Below are positions 8,835-19,624 of a stretch of DNA of 64,000 nt, piece by piece. Source of the DNA: Rhodococcus oxybenzonivorans (GTDB lineage: Bacteria > Actinomycetota > Actinomycetes > Mycobacteriales > Mycobacteriaceae). Location: positions 3,720,001 to 3,784,000 of the forward strand of contig NZ_CP021354.1 of assembly GCF_003130705.1 (NCBI RefSeq). The letters run 5' to 3'. The notes beneath the pieces are model-generated. The model ran no database searches. It was not told where the DNA came from and saw only the letters and a program-made list of their open reading frames with translations. The first letter of the stretch is position 1, and each line of letters starts with the position of its first letter. The position numbers and the translations under genes are program-made.

Positions 8835-9950
8835 TCAGCGGGTGCGACGAAGACACGCGTAGGCCGCGACCGCGATGAGCCCGCACAACGCGACTGCCCC
8901 CACTCCGATCGACAGCCCGGCGGAGGAACTCTTCTCCTCATCGGACACCGCTTCGGAAGAGGCGTGATCCTGCGCCATCGCCACCGCCCCGCGGAGTACC
9001 TGAACCGGGGGTATGGGACCGTCCCGCGCCTCGGAGGCAACGAGAAGATCCCCGTCCTCGGTGAACGCCACCGCTTCACCTTGCGGCTGCGCAGGCAGGT
9101 GTACCCGGACGGTGGGACCCGCGGCCAAAGCCGCCGCGACATCACCATCCGGGGCGGCGAACAGGAACACGTCGGAGTAACTGCGCACCGCCGCAACGGT
9201 TCCGTCCGCGGATACCGCACCTCCGGTGAACATGGTGGAATACACCGCCGGGGCCGTGGTGCCTGCGCCCGTGGTCGCATTGCCGGCGCCGTTCGGTTCC
9301 GCGACGTCGAGTGACCCCACCCTCTCGAGCGGGGTCGGCCCGGGACTGGCCAAGGCGTCGACAGAGAGTCCTCCCGCAGGCCGGTACACGATGCCGGGCC
9401 CGAAGACCTCCTTAGTCACGATCAGCGGTGTGCCGTCACGCTGGACCAGCACCGTCTCGGCGTCGTGGGCGCCATCCGGATACGTGAGCCGGTGCAATTG
9501 CCCCGCCCCGGTCGCGCGGTCCATTCCGATCAGCGCGACCGTCTCCCGCTTGCGACCGTTGTCGCCGATGTCGGCCAGCCACAGACGCCCGTCCGGGCCG
9601 GTTGCCAGATCCTCGACGTCGTAGGGATCGACGGGCACCGACAGCCAGCCGGTGACGCCGCAGGAGTCGTCCAGGTCCGCGACAGCATGATCGGAGCCGC
9701 TGTCACCGACCGCGTAGGACCGGCCCCCCACCGACACCAGTCCGGACAACTCGTCGAGCGACGCTTCGTCGGGGATCGACCCCGGATCGACTGTGTGCGG
9801 GGTGCAGAACGGTTCGAAGTCGGACGCTTCCACGGTGATCTGATCACCCAGGATCGGCTGCGCGGAACCCGACCCGGTAGCCACCAGGGGTGCACAGACG
9901 GCCACGACTGCGACCGCTCCCGCAGTGAACCACCGGGAGCGTTCAGGCAC
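8835..9950 (-). CDS. Secreted, membrane-anchored propeller-like protein
   Basis: About 371 residues with an N-terminal signal segment (WFTAGAVAVVAVCAPLVATGSGSA) and a C-terminal transmembrane helix (LSIGVGAVALCGLIAVAAYA) followed by CLRRTR, so the body faces outside. The middle has repeated strands such as SGLVSVGGRSYAVGDSG, DVEDLATGPDGRLWLADIGD and GEAVAFTEDGDLLVASEA, resembling an esterase-like or NHL-type beta-propeller. Three or four such blades are evident. The GTG at 9950 overlaps the hflX stop (GTGCCTGA), so it is translationally coupled to hflX. No catalytic residues are evident. Function unknown; a similar protein follows hflX in related genomes as far as I recall, but that should be checked. 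Confidence 0.8.
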   Translation of the reverse strand: MPERSRWFTAGAVAVVAVCAPLVATGSGSAQPILGDQITVEASDFEPFCTPHTVDPGSIPDEASLDELSGLVSVGGRSYAVGDSGSDHAVADLDDSCGVTGWLSVPVDPYDVEDLATGPDGRLWLADIGDNGRKRETVALIGMDRATGAGQLHRLTYPDGAHDAETVLVQRDGTPLIVTKEVFGPGIVYRPAGGLSVDALASPGPTPLERVGSLDVAEPNGAGNATTGAGTTAPAVYSTMFTGGAVSADGTVAAVRSYSDVFLFAAPDGDVAAALAAGPTVRVHLPAQPQGEAVAFTEDGDLLVASEARDGPIPPVQVLRGAVAMAQDHASSEAVSDEEKSSSAGLSIGVGAVALCGLIAVAAYACLRRTR

Positions 9951-11397
9951 TGCCGGCGTACTGGAGCAGCGCCGACGCCAAGGCCTGCGGCACACGCGCG
10001 TGGATCAACGTGCCGTCCTCCTCGTGCGAGGATTCGAGGATCTGTCCGTCGGAGTGGATCCGGGCCATGAGATCGCCCCGCGAATACGGGAGACGCACAT
10101 TGACCTCGATCTCGGGTCTGAGCAGCACCTCGTCGAGCTGTGTCCGCAGTTCGGCGATTCCCTCACCCGTGCGGGCGGAGACGAACGCCGAACCGGGTAA
10201 CAGTCCGCGCAGCTGGGTCAACGTGACCGGATCGGCTGCGTCGATCTTGTTCACCACGATGAGTTCGGGCGGCGCCGGCGCGTCGTTCTCCCGGATCACC
10301 TCGGTGATCACGGCATGGACTGCGCGGATCTGATCGAGCGGCAACGGGTCGGACCCGTCCACCACGTGCAGCAGAAGATCCGCATCCGTCACCTCCTCGA
10401 GTGTGGACCGGAAGGCCTCGATCAACTGTGTGGGCAGGTGCCGCACGAAACCGACGGTGTCGGTGAGGATGTACTCGCGGCCGTCGTCGAGCGCAGCCCG
10501 ACGGGTGGTCGGGTCGAGGGTGGCGAACAGGGCGTTCTGCACGAGCACCCCGGAGCCGGTGAGCGCGTTGAGCAAACTCGACTTTCCGGCGTTGGTGTAA
10601 CCGACGATGGCGATCGACGGCACCTCACTGCGCAGGCGCCGGGTGCGCTTGGTGTCGCGGGCGGCCTTCATACCCTTGATCTCGCGCCGCAGCTTCGCCA
10701 TCCGCTCACGGATGCGACGCCGGTCGGTCTCGATCTTGGTCTCACCCGGTCCGCGCAGACCCACACCACCGTTGCTGCCGGCGCGACCACCGGCCTGCCG
10801 GGACATGGACTCACCCCAGCCGCGCAGTCGCGGCAACATGTATTCCATCTGGGCCAGCGCCACCTGGGCCTTGCCCTCTCGGGACGTGGCGTGCTGGGCG
10901 AAGATGTCGAGGATCAGGGCCGTCCTGTCGATGACCTTGACCTTGACGACCTTCTCCAGTGCGGTGAGCTGCGCAGGAGTGAGCTCACCGTCGCAGATGA
11001 CGGTGTCCGCCCCGGTGGACAAGACGACCTCGCGCAGCTCCTGCGCTTTACCCGAGCCGATGTAGGTGGCGGCATCAGGCTTGTCCCGCCGCTGCACGAG
11101 GCCTTCGAGGACCTCGGATCCCGCGGTCTCCGCGAGAGCGGCCAGTTCGGCCATGCTCGACTCGGCCTGCGCTGCGGTGCCCTGAGTCCAGACACCGACC
11201 AGGACCACGCGTTCGAGTCGGAGTTGTCGGTACTCGACCTCGGTGACGTCGGTGAGTTCGGTGGACAGGCCGGCAACTCGGCGCAGCGCGCTGCGATCCT
11301 CGAGTTGCATCTCGCCGACCGAGGGCCGCCCATCGTCGTGGGCGAACTCACCGGAGTCCGAGATCGGCGATTCTTCTGTGCGATGTGATTTCGTCAT
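9943..11397 (-). CDS. hflX: GTPase HflX
   Basis: Ribosome-associated GTPase that splits stalled or stress-damaged 70S ribosomes, 484 residues. The N-terminal HflX domain includes TYIGSGKAQELREVV, followed by the helical GERQ-like region SRQAGGRAGSNGGVGLRGPGE. G1 is GYTNAGKSSLLNAL (~266-279), G3 is DTVGFVRHLP (~313) and G4 NKID (~381). Downstream of dapF and upstream of the anchored propeller gene on the same strand, the arrangement known from mycobacteria (Rv2725c-Rv2726c). A GAGGG lies just upstream of the ATG at 11397. Confidence 0.96.
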   Translation of the reverse strand: MTKSHRTEESPISDSGEFAHDDGRPSVGEMQLEDRSALRRVAGLSTELTDVTEVEYRQLRLERVVLVGVWTQGTAAQAESSMAELAALAETAGSEVLEGLVQRRDKPDAATYIGSGKAQELREVVLSTGADTVICDGELTPAQLTALEKVVKVKVIDRTALILDIFAQHATSREGKAQVALAQMEYMLPRLRGWGESMSRQAGGRAGSNGGVGLRGPGETKIETDRRRIRERMAKLRREIKGMKAARDTKRTRRLRSEVPSIAIVGYTNAGKSSLLNALTGSGVLVQNALFATLDPTTRRAALDDGREYILTDTVGFVRHLPTQLIEAFRSTLEEVTDADLLLHVVDGSDPLPLDQIRAVHAVITEVIRENDAPAPPELIVVNKIDAADPVTLTQLRGLLPGSAFVSARTGEGIAELRTQLDEVLLRPEIEVNVRLPYSRGDLMARIHSDGQILESSHEEDGTLIHARVPQALASALLQYAGSA

Positions 11398-11455
11398 ACA
11401 CCCTCATGATCCCACGGAATGTCGAGGGTGCGCACGTCCATTTCGCGCAGGGCGA

Positions 11456-12325
11456 TCAGGTGAGCGCGTTCCACCACGAATCGTCGACAGTGCCCGACGC
11501 CACCAGGACGGACGGCCCGCGCAGGGTCGCCCGGCCGTCGGACAGCGAAACAATGACCTGACCACCGGGAATGCGGACGATGACCTCCCCCGAGTCGGCG
11601 CCCTCGTGACGCAGAGCAGCTGTTGCCGCTGCGACCGTTCCGGTCCCGCAAGAGCGTGTTTCCCCGACCCCGCGCTCGTGGACCCGCATGTCGACTGCAC
11701 CGGAATCGATGCGGGTGAGGATCTCGACGTTGACGCCGTGCGGGAAGAAGCCGGGGTCGAAGCCGGGCGCGGCGGTCAGGTCGAGCGCGGAGAGTGATGC
11801 GGCGGTGAGGTGGGGGTCGACGCACGCCAGATGCGGATTTCCGACGTCGATGCCGATTCCGTTGAACACTTTGCCGTCGAGGGTGGCAGCGCTCGATCCG
11901 AGGTCGCGAACCTTTCCCATGTCGACGGTCACCTCACCGAGCGGACCCGCGGCCGAGTGGACGACAACAGGCTTACCCCCGGCACGACTCCCGACCACGA
12001 ACTCGTCGCGTGTCTCGAGTCCGGTGGACAGAAGGTAGTGGGCGAAAACCCGGACGCCGTTGCCACACATCTCGGCGAGAGAACCGTCCGCGTTGCGGTA
12101 GTCCATGAACCAGTCGTCGGCGGACGTTCCGTCGGGCAGGTCGGCGAGGACACCGGCCTCGGCGAGCGCGCCCGCCTTGGCGACCCGCAGGACGCCGTCG
12201 GCGCCGAGTCCGCGCCGGCGATCGCACAGTGCCTTCACCCGCGGCACCGTCAGGTCGAGGCGCACGTCGAGATCGGGAAGGACGACGAAGTCGTTCTCGG
12301 TTCCGTGCCCCTTGCTGAAGTCCAT
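11456..12325 (-). CDS. dapF: Diaminopimelate epimerase
   Basis: Converts LL- to meso-diaminopimelate for lysine and peptidoglycan synthesis. It is 289 residues long with the two catalytic cysteines Cys87 (AEMCGNGVR) and Cys226 (ETRSCGTGT) and the substrate motif [10 protein letters not shown] near the N-terminus. I chose the ATG at 12325: a TAAGGT -10 (12338-12333) lies 7 nt upstream, so the transcript is probably leaderless. An alternative TTG six codons earlier would overlap that hexamer. dapA and dapB are elsewhere in the window. Confidence 0.96.
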   Translation of the reverse strand: MDFSKGHGTENDFVVLPDLDVRLDLTVPRVKALCDRRRGLGADGVLRVAKAGALAEAGVLADLPDGTSADDWFMDYRNADGSLAEMCGNGVRVFAHYLLSTGLETRDEFVVGSRAGGKPVVVHSAAGPLGEVTVDMGKVRDLGSSAATLDGKVFNGIGIDVGNPHLACVDPHLTAASLSALDLTAAPGFDPGFFPHGVNVEILTRIDSGAVDMRVHERGVGETRSCGTGTVAAATAALRHEGADSGEVIVRIPGGQVIVSLSDGRATLRGPSVLVASGTVDDSWWNALT

Positions 12326-12385
12326 GGGTCCCACCTTATCCAACCGAGGTGCGCGCCCACCCGGACCGCGCTTGTCCGCGGCCGC

Positions 12386-13234
12386 TCATCGTCGCTGCCG
12401 GGCGATCTCATAGAGGGCAACGGCACCGGCCGAAGGTGCACCGAGCGAACTGGCGGCGCCGCCGATGGGAATGTTGACCACGGTGTCGCAGGCCGCTCGC
12501 CACGCGGCGCTCATGCCACGAGTCTCGTTGCCGATCACCAGAACCGTGCCTCCGGTGAAGTCGTGGGCGTCGATCGTGACGGAACCTGTCTCGTCCGTTC
12601 CCACGATGTGCAGATCGGTGCCGGCCGCTCGACGTGTGTCCCGGAAGGCGAGGACGTCGTCGACGGAGGACACGGTGACGACCGGCATCGCGAAGAGCGA
12701 ACCGGTGGAGGCGCGCACGCTCTGCGGGTCGAACGGGTCGGCGCCGTGGCCCACCACGATTACCGCGTCGGCACCGAATGCGTTGGCGGACCGGACAAGG
12801 GTGCCGAGGTTGCCCGGCGAGCTCGGCCGGTCGAAGACCACGATCAGCGGACTCGCCTGCAGCTCCAGATCTTTCAGTCGCGGTGCGCGGATCTTCGCCA
12901 CGGCGATCAGTTCCGGGGCGGTGTCGGCCTTCTCGCCCAACTCCCCCATCAGTTCGGCACTGACACCGATCTGTTCGATCGACCGGGCGCCGCGTACGTC
13001 GCGGGCCCACTCCGACAGGGGTGGGCCGTCGATGCGGTACAGCAGCGATTCGATCGGCCACTCGTAGTCGAGCGCCAGCGTGAGGGGGCGCACACCCTGA
13101 ATCAGGAAGCGGCCCGCTTTCGAGCGTTTGCTGCGGTTGGTGAGGTAGGACTGCCACTGCTGGAAGCGGGCATTGCGGGCGGTGACCAGGAGATTCGAGG
13201 GCGGGCGGTTCCGTCCGGACGGCGTGCGGCTCAT
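12386..13234 (-). CDS. SpoU/TrmH-family RNA 2'-O-methyltransferase
   Basis: 282-residue SPOUT methyltransferase. The C-terminal catalytic domain shows the three family motifs: [22 protein letters not shown] (motif 1, with the conserved Asn/Arg), [12 protein letters not shown] (motif 2) and [25 protein letters not shown] (motif 3). The N-terminal portion ([28 protein letters not shown]) resembles the RNA-substrate binding domain of 23S rRNA methyltransferases. Its ATG at 13234 overlaps the miaA stop (ATGA), so it is co-translated with another RNA-modification gene. Precise target nucleotide is unknown. Confidence 0.88.
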   Translation of the reverse strand: MSRTPSGRNRPPSNLLVTARNARFQQWQSYLTNRSKRSKAGRFLIQGVRPLTLALDYEWPIESLLYRIDGPPLSEWARDVRGARSIEQIGVSAELMGELGEKADTAPELIAVAKIRAPRLKDLELQASPLIVVFDRPSSPGNLGTLVRSANAFGADAVIVVGHGADPFDPQSVRASTGSLFAMPVVTVSSVDDVLAFRDTRRAAGTDLHIVGTDETGSVTIDAHDFTGGTVLVIGNETRGMSAAWRAACDTVVNIPIGGAASSLGAPSAGAVALYEIARQRR

Positions 13235-14160
13235 CGTTCTCCCGGTGTCGGCGGTTGTTGCAGCATTCGGACGGTCGTGTCGGCGAGGTGTGGATCGCTG
13301 CCGTCGACCCAGCGGATACGCGTGTCCCGGCGGAACCACGACCGCTGACGGCGCACATAGCGACGAGTCCCGATGAACGTGCGCTCCCGGGCCTCGTCCA
13401 AGTCGTACTTCCCGTCGATCCACGCGAGTACCTGTGCGTAGCCGATGGCGCGCGGCGCGGTCACCCCTTCCCGCAGGCCCACGTCGATCAGACCGCGCAC
13501 CTCCTCCACGAGACCGCGATCGAACATCAGCTCGGTCCGGAGTCCGATGCGTTGATCGAGTTCCGCGGTGTCCCGGTCGACACCGACAATTCTTGTGCCC
13601 CAGCGTGGTTCACCGATGCGGGGCGCAGACGCCGCGAACGGCCGACCGGTAATTTCGACGACCTCGAGGGCCCGCACCAGACGTCTGCCGTCGGTCGGAA
13701 GGATGGATGCGGCGGCATCAGGATCCACCCTGCTCAGCTCCGCATGTACTGCGGCGACACCGTGCTCGGCGAGGACGGCTTCCCACCGGGCGCGCACCGA
13801 AGGGTCGGTGGCCGGGAAGCTCCACTCGTCGAGCAGGGACTGCACATACATCATCGATCCGCCGACGATGATGGGGACGGCGCCGCGCGCCGCGATCGCC
13901 TCCACGTCACGGACCGCAGCCCGTTGGTAGTTCGCCACCGTGGCGGTCTCGGTCACGTCGAGCACGTCGAGTTGGTGGTGCACGATGCCGCGTCGCTCGT
14001 GGGGTGCCAGTTTCGCGGTCCCGATGTCCATGCCGCGATAGAGCTGCATCGCGTCGATGTTGACGATCTCCCCGCCCCACCGTTCGGCAAGGTCGAGGGC
14101 AAGCTCCGATTTCCCGGTGGCCGTGGGCCCGACGACCGCTACTGGAACCGGCGACGTCAT
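13231..14160 (-). CDS. miaA: tRNA dimethylallyltransferase
   Basis: Transfers a dimethylallyl group to A37 of tRNAs reading UNN codons, the substrate then methylthiolated by MiaB, which is also encoded in this window. 309 residues with P-loop GPTATGKS (residues 11-18), [17 protein letters not shown], the [11 protein letters not shown] segment and the late [13 protein letters not shown] motif that contacts tRNA. The start ATG overlaps the stop of the upstream gene (ATGA at 14157-14160), and its own stop overlaps the methyltransferase start, so three genes form one coupled unit. Confidence 0.96.
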   Translation of the reverse strand: MTSPVPVAVVGPTATGKSELALDLAERWGGEIVNIDAMQLYRGMDIGTAKLAPHERRGIVHHQLDVLDVTETATVANYQRAAVRDVEAIAARGAVPIIVGGSMMYVQSLLDEWSFPATDPSVRARWEAVLAEHGVAAVHAELSRVDPDAAASILPTDGRRLVRALEVVEITGRPFAASAPRIGEPRWGTRIVGVDRDTAELDQRIGLRTELMFDRGLVEEVRGLIDVGLREGVTAPRAIGYAQVLAWIDGKYDLDEARERTFIGTRRYVRRQRSWFRRDTRIRWVDGSDPHLADTTVRMLQQPPTPGER

Positions 14161-14873
14161 GGACGCCACTCCCCCACGTGATACGCCACTCCATACGGCG
14201 CCGCGCTGTAGAGCGTCCGGCACGAGGAAGGGGGCGCGTCGAACACGCCGGCGAGCACCTGCCACGGAACCCGTCCACCGAGCCCCAGTTGGTTGCACAG
14301 CCCCGGTTCGAGGGCGAGAAGAGCGTCGCGGTCGCCCGACTCGAGCGCCGCATCGACTCGGGCCTGTACTCCCTCCGCTCGCGGGTCGAACGCACCGGGC
14401 GCCTTCGCGGTCAGGGTGTTGGCCCCGTCCGCGACAATCATGAGGCCGCGGGGCTCGTCGTCTCGGTCGAGGAACTCCCGCAGTGCCGCGCCGTACTCGG
14501 CGCACCGCTCGACCGGCAGGTCGGCGGCCAATATGCGGGCGTCGACCACCGCGTCCGGCGCCCAGGTTCCGCGTATCCATCCGGCTGTCAGTGCCGCAAG
14601 AGGTAGCTCCGGGTCCGGATTCTCGGCGTGTCCGGGCCGCAGCGTGACCCGGACGTCGACCCCGTAGCCCAGGTACGTGCCCTGCGCCTCGGAAGGTACA
14701 TCGACGGTGGTGGCGCCCGCACCTACCGCAACCCACTCGGAGGAGAGCGCCGACAACGCCTTGGCGGCCACCGCCACCGCGTCCCTCAACGATGCCGTCT
14801 CTGCTGCCGCCGCGCCCGCCAGTTCAGGGACCAGAAGCGGTGGTGAGGGCACGAGAATTGCGGCGGTGAACAC
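14157..14873 (-). CDS. Class III extradiol dioxygenase-like protein (Rv2728c type)
   Basis: About 238 residues, opening [18 protein letters not shown], the strand-loop start of the LigB/Memo fold. It continues with [27 protein letters not shown] and [21 protein letters not shown]. Orthologues sit before miaA in mycobacteria (Rv2728c). A clear set of metal-binding histidines is not evident, so enzyme activity is uncertain. I favour the GTG at 14873: a TAGCGT -10 (14886-14881) lies 7 nt upstream, consistent with leaderless mRNA; another GTG at 14882 would overlap that hexamer. Confidence 0.75.
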   Translation of the reverse strand: MFTAAILVPSPPLLVPELAGAAAAETASLRDAVAVAAKALSALSSEWVAVGAGATTVDVPSEAQGTYLGYGVDVRVTLRPGHAENPDPELPLAALTAGWIRGTWAPDAVVDARILAADLPVERCAEYGAALREFLDRDDEPRGLMIVADGANTLTAKAPGAFDPRAEGVQARVDAALESGDRDALLALEPGLCNQLGLGGRVPWQVLAGVFDAPPSSCRTLYSAAPYGVAYHVGEWRP

Positions 14874-15075
14874 ACGCGTCACGCTAGTCGACCGCCCGAA
14901 CGGACCCGACATCCGATTCGGCGCCTGCACTCGTTCGGTACCAACGGTGCCCGTCTGACCTGATTCAATAGTCCCCAGACCCCGTACCGGGTTCAATGGA
15001 ACCAGCCCTGCCGGGTCGGTATGGAGCCGGTAATGCGTTCAGGCAGCCGTGACGCGCGGCAGAGATGAGGAAGCG

Positions 15076-16461
15076 ATGACCGACAGTAGCGACGCACAGC
15101 CCGCCGTGGAGCCTGCCGCCGAGCAGCACGACACGCCGAAGCCGAGTGTCCCTAAACCGGGCGGCGCCGCGAAACCGGGTGCACCCAAACCGGGCCCCAC
15201 GCCGAAGCATGCACTCTCCGCCCCCGCCGTCGCAGCCCCACCCGGGAGCGACCCCAGCAAGTTCGGCCGGGTGGACGACGACGGCACCGCGTGGGTCAAG
15301 ACCGCCGACGGTGAACGGCAGATCGGTTCGTGGCAGGCCGGTGACGCTGCCGAGGGGCTGGCCCATTTCGGTCGGCGGTTCGACGACCTCGCCACCGAGG
15401 TAGCCCTCCTCGAGGCCCGGCTCAACTCCGGAGCCGGAGACGCGAAGAAGACCAAGGCCGCGGCGATCGCCCTCGCCGAGTCGTTGCCGACCGCAGCGGT
15501 GATCGGTGACATCGAATCGCTCGCTGCCCGACTCGATGCCGTCATCGCCGGCTCGGACGAAGCCGCCGCGCACGCGAAGCACGAGAAGGAAAAGTCGCGG
15601 CAGGCACATACCGAACGCAAGGAGGAGCTGGCCTCCGAGGCCGAGCGGATCGGCGCGGAATCCACGCAGTGGAAGGCCGCGGGTGATCGCCTCCGCGAAA
15701 TCCTGGAAGAGTGGAAAACCATTCGCGGAATCGACCGGAAGGTCGACGATGCGCTGTGGAAGCGTTACTCCAAGGCGCGCGAGGCATTCAACCGACGCCG
15801 CGGCGCGCACTTCGCCGAACTCGATCGCGAACGTGCGGCGGCGAAGACGAAGAAGGAAGAGCTCGTCGCCCGCGCCGAAGCCCTTGCCGACTCCACCGAT
15901 TGGGGACCCACCGCCGGGGCGTTCCGTGATCTCCTCGCCGAATGGAAGGCCGCCGGCCGCGCTCCTCGCGAAGCCGATGACGCACTGTGGAAGCGGTTCA
16001 AGGGCGCTCAGGACATGTTCTTCGCCGCGCGCAACGCCGCATCCTCCGAACGCGACGCCGAGTTCGAGGAGAATGCGGTCGCGAAGGAGGAGCTGCTGAA
16101 GTCCGCCGGACACATCGATCCCACCAAGGACATCGACGCTGCCCGAGCCGCACTACGCGACTTGCAGGAGAAGTGGGATGCCATCGGCAAGGTGCCCCGC
16201 GAGCGGATGCACGACCTCGAGGGCAAGTTGCGGGCCATCGAGAAGCGCGTGCGCGACGCCGCCGACGAACAGTGGCGACGCACCGATCCGGAGGCTCTCG
16301 CCCGGGCAGCGCAGTTCCGCGAACGCGTCAGCCAGTTCGAGGAACAGGCCGCCAAGGCGACCGCGGCCGGTAAGACCAAGGACGCCGAAAGCGCACTCGC
16401 TCAGGCGCAGCAGTGGCGTGAATGGGCCGAGGCCGCGGAGGGCGCCGTCAGCGGACAGTAA
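15076..16461 (+). CDS. DUF349 domain-containing protein
   Basis: 461-residue cytoplasmic protein with repeated DUF349 helical units: [18 protein letters not shown]...[19 protein letters not shown] (~200-245), then [17 protein letters not shown]...[19 protein letters not shown] (~280-320), then [19 protein letters not shown]. The N-terminus is Pro/Ala/Lys-rich low complexity and the rest is predicted long coiled coil. Orthologue of Rv2731 by position next to miaA/miaB genes. DUF349 proteins have no settled role; some influence stress or recombination phenotypes. The gene is on the opposite strand from its neighbours. Confidence 0.9.
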   Translation: MTDSSDAQPAVEPAAEQHDTPKPSVPKPGGAAKPGAPKPGPTPKHALSAPAVAAPPGSDPSKFGRVDDDGTAWVKTADGERQIGSWQAGDAAEGLAHFGRRFDDLATEVALLEARLNSGAGDAKKTKAAAIALAESLPTAAVIGDIESLAARLDAVIAGSDEAAAHAKHEKEKSRQAHTERKEELASEAERIGAESTQWKAAGDRLREILEEWKTIRGIDRKVDDALWKRYSKAREAFNRRRGAHFAELDRERAAAKTKKEELVARAEALADSTDWGPTAGAFRDLLAEWKAAGRAPREADDALWKRFKGAQDMFFAARNAASSERDAEFEENAVAKEELLKSAGHIDPTKDIDAARAALRDLQEKWDAIGKVPRERMHDLEGKLRAIEKRVRDAADEQWRRTDPEALARAAQFRERVSQFEEQAAKATAAGKTKDAESALAQAQQWREWAEAAEGAVSGQ

Positions 16462-16479
16462 GTCCCGAGAACGGCGTCG

Positions 16480-17085
16480 TCAGACGTTCCAGTCGCCGCG
16501 TCGCTCCGCTTCGGCGGCAGCGGCGCGGCGTTCCTCTTCTGCGGCCAGCTGCAACGCCGTCCTGCTCCACACGACTTTCAGCCAGTGGAAGGTCAGTACG
16601 ATCACGGTCAGCCAGCCGATGATCAGGCCGATACCCGGACCCGCCGCCTCGACACCCGGCGCCGGAGTCTGACGGGTCCAGATGGCGAGCATCCCGAAGA
16701 CGATCGACACGGCCGTTCCCGCGAGCGCAACCCAGGCCAGTGCCCAACGGCGCGTGATCAGCGCCAGCATCGACGCGACGACGCCGAACACCACTTCGAA
16801 CCAGACGAACAGTCGCGACGGCAAAGTGATGACTTCTGCGCGGGCATCGTCCCCGTAGACCAACACCTCCCAGCCGTTCGCGACACCGGAATGCGGCAAG
16901 GTCAGGGACCCCAGCAGAATCACGACAGCGATCGCGACGACCAGCGCCCGCACTCCCGGGTCGATCTCACCGGCGACCTTCTTCTCGGCCGCGTCGAAAT
17001 CTTTCAGATAGCTCTCGATCGGATCGCTCCCGCCGCTCGGACCGTTGTCCCCGCTGGTGCGATCGTCGTCGTGCGAGGAGGTCAT
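16480..17085 (-). CDS. Conserved four-helix membrane protein (Rv2732c type)
   Basis: About 201 residues. A hydrophilic acidic N-terminus ([13 protein letters not shown]) is followed by four hydrophobic segments: [52 protein letters not shown] and [19 protein letters not shown]. The C-terminal tail is charged and helical ([19 protein letters not shown]). Its ATG overlaps the miaB stop (ATGA at 17082-17085), the same arrangement as Rv2732c beside miaB in mycobacteria. An alternative in-frame ATG lies 9 nt upstream. Function unknown. Confidence 0.85.
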   Translation of the reverse strand: MTSSHDDDRTSGDNGPSGGSDPIESYLKDFDAAEKKVAGEIDPGVRALVVAIAVVILLGSLTLPHSGVANGWEVLVYGDDARAEVITLPSRLFVWFEVVFGVVASMLALITRRWALAWVALAGTAVSIVFGMLAIWTRQTPAPGVEAAGPGIGLIIGWLTVIVLTFHWLKVVWSRTALQLAAEEERRAAAAEAERRGDWNV

Positions 17086-18599
17086 GCGCTGCATCCCATC
17101 TGAGCGGGTAGTGGTGCCGGTGCACCGATCTGCGGGAGTCCGAGCCCGACACCGATAGGCGGAGTCTTGGGCGTGACGCCCTTCTCGAAGGAGTCACCGG
17201 CGCGGGTGCGACGGTGGGTGAGGACCGGGGTGTCGGCGACCAGGTGGTGCGGGGCCGCCGCGCTCACCACCAGGGTGACGACATCGCCGGGCCGGATGTT
17301 GCCGTCGATGTTGCCCTCGGGACGGAAATGGACGAGCCTGCCGTCGCGGGCGCGTCCGCTCATCCGTAACGTTTCCGCGTTCTTGCGACCCTCACCGGCA
17401 GCGACGAGGAGTTCCACCTCGGCACCGACCAGCTTCCGATTCTCCTCGAGCGTGATCTCCTCCTGAAGCGCAATGAGACGCTCGTACCGTTCCTGAACAA
17501 CAGCTTTGGGGAGCTGACCCTCCATGTCGGCGGCGGGCGTGCCCGGACGCTTGGAGTACTGGAAGGTGAAGGCACTGGTGAACCGGGCCTGCCGGACGAC
17601 GTCGAGTGTGCCTTGAAAGTCTTCCTCGGTCTCACCGGGGAAACCGACGATGATGTCGGTGGTGATCGCCGCGTGCGGCATCGCAGTGCGGACCTTCTCG
17701 ATGATGCCCAGAAACCGCGTCGTCCGGTACGAACGCCGCATCGCCTTCAGCACGCGGTCGGAGCCGGACTGCAGCGGCATGTGCAGTTGCGGGCAGACCG
17801 CCGGAGTTTCCGCCATGGCCTCGATGACGTCGTCGGTGAATTCGGCCGGGTGCGGCGACGTGAACCGGATTCGCTCGAGTCCGTCGATCTCGCCACATGC
17901 GCGCAGCAGTGAGGCGAACGCCCCCCGATCGCGCGGCTGCTCCGGGTCGGCGAAGGACACGCCATAGGCGTTGACGTTCTGGCCGAGGAGGGTCACTTCG
18001 AGGACGCCCTCGTTCACGAGAGCCTGAACCTCGGCGAGAATGTCGCCGAGCCTGCGGTCGACTTCCTTGCCACGAAGGGCGGGCACGATGCAGAACGTGC
18101 AGGTGTTGTTGCAGCCCACCGAGATGGACACCCACCCGGCATACGCCGACTCTCGCTTCGCGGGCAGCGTGGACGGGAACGCCTCGAGGGCGTCGAGGAT
18201 CTCGACCTCGGCTCGCTGGTTGTGACGCGCCCGGTCCAGCAGCGCAGGCAGCGACCCGATGTTGTGGGTTCCGAACACGACGTCCACCCACGGCGCCTTC
18301 TTCACGACGACATCGCGGTCCTTCTGGGCCAGGCAACCACCGACCGCGATCTGCATGTCGGGGTTCTTCTCCTTCGCAGGCGCGAGATGACTCAGATTGC
18401 CGTACAGCTTGTTGTCGGCGTTCTCGCGCACCGCGCACGTGTTGAACACCACGAGGTCGGGCGTCTGCCCGGTGGCCGCCTTGGTGTACCCGGCGTCCTC
18501 GAGCAGACCCGACAGGCGCTCGGAGTCGTGCACGTTCATCTGGCAGCCGTAGGTGCGCACCTCGTAGCTGCGCTGAGAGTTCTGGTCGATCGTGTCCAC
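17082..18599 (-). CDS. miaB: tRNA-2-methylthio-N6-dimethylallyladenosine synthase
   Basis: Radical SAM methylthiotransferase completing ms2i6A37 of tRNA, acting after MiaA. 505 residues. The N-terminal UPF0004 domain has Cys19 in [12 protein letters not shown] and further Cys in [11 protein letters not shown] and VGGCLAQKD; the radical SAM cluster is [11 protein letters not shown]; a C-terminal TRAM domain follows ([22 protein letters not shown]). Start is GTG at 18599; a TACCCT -10 (18611-18606) lies 6 nt upstream, suggesting a leaderless transcript. Confidence 0.96.
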   Translation of the reverse strand: MDTIDQNSQRSYEVRTYGCQMNVHDSERLSGLLEDAGYTKAATGQTPDLVVFNTCAVRENADNKLYGNLSHLAPAKEKNPDMQIAVGGCLAQKDRDVVVKKAPWVDVVFGTHNIGSLPALLDRARHNQRAEVEILDALEAFPSTLPAKRESAYAGWVSISVGCNNTCTFCIVPALRGKEVDRRLGDILAEVQALVNEGVLEVTLLGQNVNAYGVSFADPEQPRDRGAFASLLRACGEIDGLERIRFTSPHPAEFTDDVIEAMAETPAVCPQLHMPLQSGSDRVLKAMRRSYRTTRFLGIIEKVRTAMPHAAITTDIIVGFPGETEEDFQGTLDVVRQARFTSAFTFQYSKRPGTPAADMEGQLPKAVVQERYERLIALQEEITLEENRKLVGAEVELLVAAGEGRKNAETLRMSGRARDGRLVHFRPEGNIDGNIRPGDVVTLVVSAAAPHHLVADTPVLTHRRTRAGDSFEKGVTPKTPPIGVGLGLPQIGAPAPLPAQMGCSA

Positions 18600-18675
18600 G
18601 TTCCCAGGGTACGGGCCTCGACAAATCGCCTCGTCGGGGCCGCTGTGCACCACGACACCCCGTCGGCACCCGGCA

Positions 18676-18745
18676 GTAAAGTTTCCGTGACATCCCGAGG
18701 ATTCTCGGAGTAAATGTCGAGACTGCCGCTTCCACCACATAGGGT
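18676..18745 (+). promoter_or_regulatory. gluABCD upstream region with GlnR-like box
   Basis: GTAAA-N6-GTGAC at 18676-18691 matches 9 of 10 positions of the actinobacterial GlnR half-site pair GTnAC-N6-GTnAC. A TAGGGT hexamer (18740-18745) lies 8 nt before the gluA ATG, again hinting at leaderless transcription. GlnR control of a glutamate/glutamine importer would be sensible, but this is a motif match only. Confidence 0.3.
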
Positions 18746-18753
18746 CTTCGACT

Positions 18754-19536
18754 ATGACGCAAGCCGACGACGCGACGCCGACACCCCCGACGGGTGCGGC
18801 CACGTCCATGATCTCGATGCAATCGGTGAACAAGCACTTCGGCGCCCTCCATGTTCTTCAGGACATCGACCTCGAAGTTCCGCGCGGGCAGGTCGTGATC
18901 GTCCTCGGACCCTCAGGTTCCGGGAAGTCGACGCTCTGCCGCACCATCAACCGCCTGGAGCCGATCGACTCCGGGGTCATCGCAGTGGACGGCAAGGTCC
19001 TGCCCGCCGAGGGCAAGGCTCTGGCAGCGCTCCGCGCCGACGTGGGCATGGTGTTCCAATCCTTCAACCTGTTCGCCCACAAGACAATTCTCGAGAACGT
19101 GATGCTCGCTCCGATGAAGGTCCGGAAGAAGAGCACCGCGGATGCGAAGGCCACCGCTCGCCAACTGCTCGAACGGGTCGGTATTGCGAATCAGGCGGAC
19201 AAGTACCCCGCTCAGCTGTCGGGTGGACAGCAGCAGCGCGTAGCGATAGCGCGTGCCCTCGCCATGAATCCGAAGGTGATGCTGTTCGACGAGCCCACCT
19301 CCGCACTCGACCCCGAAATGGTCAACGAGGTCCTCGACGTCATGACCTCGCTCGCAAAGGAAGGCATGACGATGCTCGTGGTCACCCACGAGATGGGGTT
19401 CGCCCGCAAGGCCGGTGATCGCGTCCTGTTCATGGCCGACGGCCAGATCGTCGAAGACTCCGATCCCAGCACCTTCTTCACCGCTCCCGAATCGGAGCGC
19501 GCGAAGGACTTTCTCGGCAAGATTCTCAGCCACTGA
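18754..19536 (+). CDS. gluA: Glutamate-type ABC transporter ATP-binding protein
   Basis: 260-residue ATPase of a polar-amino-acid importer. Walker [10 protein letters not shown] (52-60), Q-loop VFQSFN, signature LSGGQQQR, Walker [13 protein letters not shown] and H-loop VVTHEMGF are all intact. First gene of gluA-gluB-gluC-gluD, the order known from Corynebacterium glutamicum glutamate uptake. Substrate is inferred from this four-gene organisation and family; glutamine or aspartate cannot be excluded. Confidence 0.93.
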   Translation: MTQADDATPTPPTGAATSMISMQSVNKHFGALHVLQDIDLEVPRGQVVIVLGPSGSGKSTLCRTINRLEPIDSGVIAVDGKVLPAEGKALAALRADVGMVFQSFNLFAHKTILENVMLAPMKVRKKSTADAKATARQLLERVGIANQADKYPAQLSGGQQQRVAIARALAMNPKVMLFDEPTSALDPEMVNEVLDVMTSLAKEGMTMLVVTHEMGFARKAGDRVLFMADGQIVEDSDPSTFFTAPESERAKDFLGKILSH

Positions 19537-19624
19537 TCCAGTCGAGGGCCGCGGGCGGTCATCCGCTCGCGGGCTTCGGTGGACTGCCCTGTCTCAACCC
19601 GTTATTTCTATGGAGAGGAACTCG

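Noticed and set aside
12408..13358. Alternative minus-strand frame over the SpoU methyltransferase
   Set aside because: Frame-shifted copy of the same region with Arg/His-rich product; the methyltransferase frame carries all three SPOUT motifs.
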